In this document: in pieces, positions 4,259 through 5,732 of the stretch | How positions within the stretch are numbered: the stretch's first letter is position 1 | Layout: every line of letters begins with the position of its first letter | Assembly: GCA_945897395.1 (NCBI GenBank) | Contig: CAMDFE010000112.1 | Location: forward strand, 1 to 5,732 | DNA length: 5,732 nucleotides | Reading direction: 5' to 3' | Origin: Chryseobacterium gleum | GTDB lineage: Bacteria; Bacteroidota; Bacteroidia; Flavobacteriales_D; Sanyastnellaceae | Program-made: the position numbers and the translations under genes | Notes under the pieces: model-generated | Databases searched by the model: none | What the model was told of the DNA's origin: nothing | The model's input: only the letters and a program-made list of their open reading frames with translations

Positions 4259-5732
4259 CTAGCAATTTGATTGTGTCAGTTCGTTAATCAGCCATTGGTA
4301 ATTTGCTCTTGCGTTAGAAATGATTTCTGTGAAAGAGTGATATGTCAGGTCGGTGGCGTTGTTCTGTTGTTTTATTTTTCCTCCTGTGTCACCACCAATT
4401 AGTTTTATGATAATTCTGTCGTTGGGAAACATTGTTGATAGCTCGTCTCTGTATCGCTGTGCTTGGGCTTCGTCATTTCGTGTCAAGGTATGTGATGGTC
4501 TTTTAAACTCAATTAAAAGTCGTTCACGATTAAAAGCCATTCCCAAAAACAGGTCGGGGCGTTTGTTTGCGTTTTCGCCTTTATATATTTTGTCGCAAAG
4601 TTGTTCGCAAGCCTTTTTCAGTGATTGGTTTGAAATGAAATGTGAATACTCGTAGCCAAAAACCCAAAGGTTGTTTGCAAGTGCTTGATGAACCGTTGCT
4701 TCTAATGTGTCTGGGCTCCCAACAAGGGTTTGAAGCTTGTCTAAAAACTTGGCTTTTGCTGACGCTTGCTGTGTGATCATTGTAATTTCGTAAAGCCCAA
4801 ATTCATTAAAAGCGTCTGCTAATTTTTCAATGTGATGGTCGTCCGCTTGGTCAATATTTTCTAATACTGCCCAGTAATGTCCTTTTTCAAAAGCATCAAT
4901 CATAACTGAAATTATAGTATCAATTTTGGTGTCGTCCTCTGTCCAAAACCTTTCAATAACTTTTTCAAGTGCCGCTTTTGCAAACAGCTGTCTATACTCA
5001 GGGAGTTTTGATAAGTAAGCGTTAATCTTTTTTTGATGTCTTGCTTTTGCAAGTGTCATTTCTTGCTTACAACCTTCTTGCAAGCTTTCAACCATCCAGC
5101 CTTGCAAGTTTTCTTCTATTTCTTGTTTCAGTTTACTACTTTCATTTATTTCGCCCCAGTCTGCGGTCGTGTCGTTTAATAAGCAGTCTGCATTTACTTC
5201 AACGTGTAATCTTTTTTGAACCTTTTGTGGGATAAGTTCATTTTCTGATAAAAGGTTGTTTGGCTTGCCAACAACCTTTCCATCAACTCTGTAATTTACT
5301 CCGTGATACTTATGAGCTTTGTCTGTTATTGTCGCAACTGCTTTAACAGTTTGACCATTTGAAAGGATTATTTCCTTTTCAAATTTTTGCCCTGGAATAT
5401 CCTTAACGCTTACTTCTTCTCCATTTACTGTTACAGCAAAATCGTTTTCTCGCAAATATTCTCTTGATAAAATTTGTTTCAGTTTTTCGGGATTAGGGAA
5501 AGTGAAATTTTGATTTATCCCAGTCAATGTTATTGTAGTTCCGTGGTCTTCCTTGTTGCATGGAATTGAATTTATTGGTAGTTCAATTGCTTCAAGGTCT
5601 TTGTCTTTGCCAAGTATGTCGTCTTTTGAAATTACAATTGTTGTTTCTTGTCCTCGTGCTTTAGTTTTAACTTCCATAAACCTTGCAATCATAAGTCCTG
5701 CAAATTTCCCGATACCTTTTCGCCCTTTTACT
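4259..5732 (-). CDS. GHKL-type ATPase fused to a Shedu-like PD-(D/E)XK nuclease domain (5' end outside window)
   Basis: The frame is open to the right edge of the window, so the ATG at 5692 is internal. 490 residues are visible, counted from the codon at 5731. It opens with VKGRKGIGKFAGL (1-13), the glycine-rich G2/ATP-lid motif of GHKL ATPases such as MutL, Hsp90 and MORC. The Asn-box and DxGxG motifs should lie upstream. Residues ~14-170 fit the rest of that ATPase and a transducer domain. Residues ~190-330 are helical. The C-terminus has the PD-(D/E)XK nuclease pattern: NNLWVFG near 353-359, RPD (Asp393), IEFKRP (Glu408, Lys410) and a QxxxY (Gln423/Tyr427). This order resembles the Shedu/DUF4263 domain. 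A nucleotide-gated nuclease acting on DNA or RNA is likely. Prokaryotic MORC-like ATPases are known partners of restriction systems. It precedes the protease gene by 14 bp. Confidence 0.82.
   Translation of the reverse strand, partial: VKGRKGIGKFAGLMIARFMEVKTKARGQETTIVISKDDILGKDKDLEAIELPINSIPCNKEDHGTTITLTGINQNFTFPNPEKLKQILSREYLRENDFAVTVNGEEVSVKDIPGQKFEKEIILSNGQTVKAVATITDKAHKYHGVNYRVDGKVVGKPNNLLSENELIPQKVQKRLHVEVNADCLLNDTTADWGEINESSKLKQEIEENLQGWMVESLQEGCKQEMTLAKARHQKKINAYLSKLPEYRQLFAKAALEKVIERFWTEDDTKIDTIISVMIDAFEKGHYWAVLENIDQADDHHIEKLADAFNEFGLYEITMITQQASAKAKFLDKLQTLVGSPDTLEATVHQALANNLWVFGYEYSHFISNQSLKKACEQLCDKIYKGENANKRPDLFLGMAFNRERLLIEFKRPSHTLTRNDEAQAQRYRDELSTMFPNDRIIIKLIGGDTGGKIKQQNNATDLTYHSFTEIISNARANYQWLINELTQSNC

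Noticed and set aside
4353..5235. Plus-strand frames of 100 and 64 aa inside the ATPase-nuclease gene
   Set aside because: They are antisense to the conserved motifs, of low-complexity Ser/Leu/Phe composition, with no promoter.
1..5732. CRISPR array, IS element or rRNA
   Set aside because: No regularly spaced repeats, no transposase frame with terminal repeats and no rRNA-like sequence were seen.

Overview
The window looks like Bacteroidota DNA, most likely Flavobacteriia-like. The evidence is promoter boxes of the TAnnTTTG type instead of a classical -10, no convincing Shine-Dalgarno sites, moderate-to-low GC, and an integrase of the Bacteroidota type (Arm-DNA-binding plus SAM-like domain). 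The genus cannot be fixed from this sequence alone.

Region 1 (1-972) is ordinary chromosome. It holds the C-terminal part of an SGNH/GDSL-type hydrolase-like protein, a bidirectional-looking terminator, tRNA-Phe(GAA) on the minus strand, and tRNA-Ser(GGA) on the plus strand. The two tRNAs are divergent and share a 63-bp spacer with one TATATTTG box facing each way.

Region 2 (973-3289) starts an integrated element whose integrase module sits directly behind the 3' end of tRNA-Ser. A 250-bp stretch rich in inverted repeats is followed by a 411-aa tyrosine recombinase. Next come a 72-aa helix-turn-helix protein of the excisionase/MerR-like type and a 173-aa Cys/His-containing protein of unknown role, both on the plus strand. 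The tRNA 3' end is the obvious candidate attachment site; the second copy is not in the window.

Region 3 (3290-3650) has no intact gene. It carries a small coding relic that appears frameshifted, then about 150 bp of non-coding sequence with imperfect inverted repeats.

Region 4 (3651-5732) is a minus-strand pair, probably an operon and convergent to the integrase module. The upstream gene runs off the right edge. It encodes a GHKL-type ATPase (motif KGRKGIGKFAG) whose C-terminus looks like a PD-(D/E)XK nuclease domain resembling that of Shedu. The downstream gene encodes a small HEAGH metallopeptidase resembling the FtsH/M41 peptidase domain but with no AAA ATPase. As cargo of a tRNA-integrated island, this ATPase-nuclease plus protease pair is a good candidate for an anti-phage or other conflict system. 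That role is inference.
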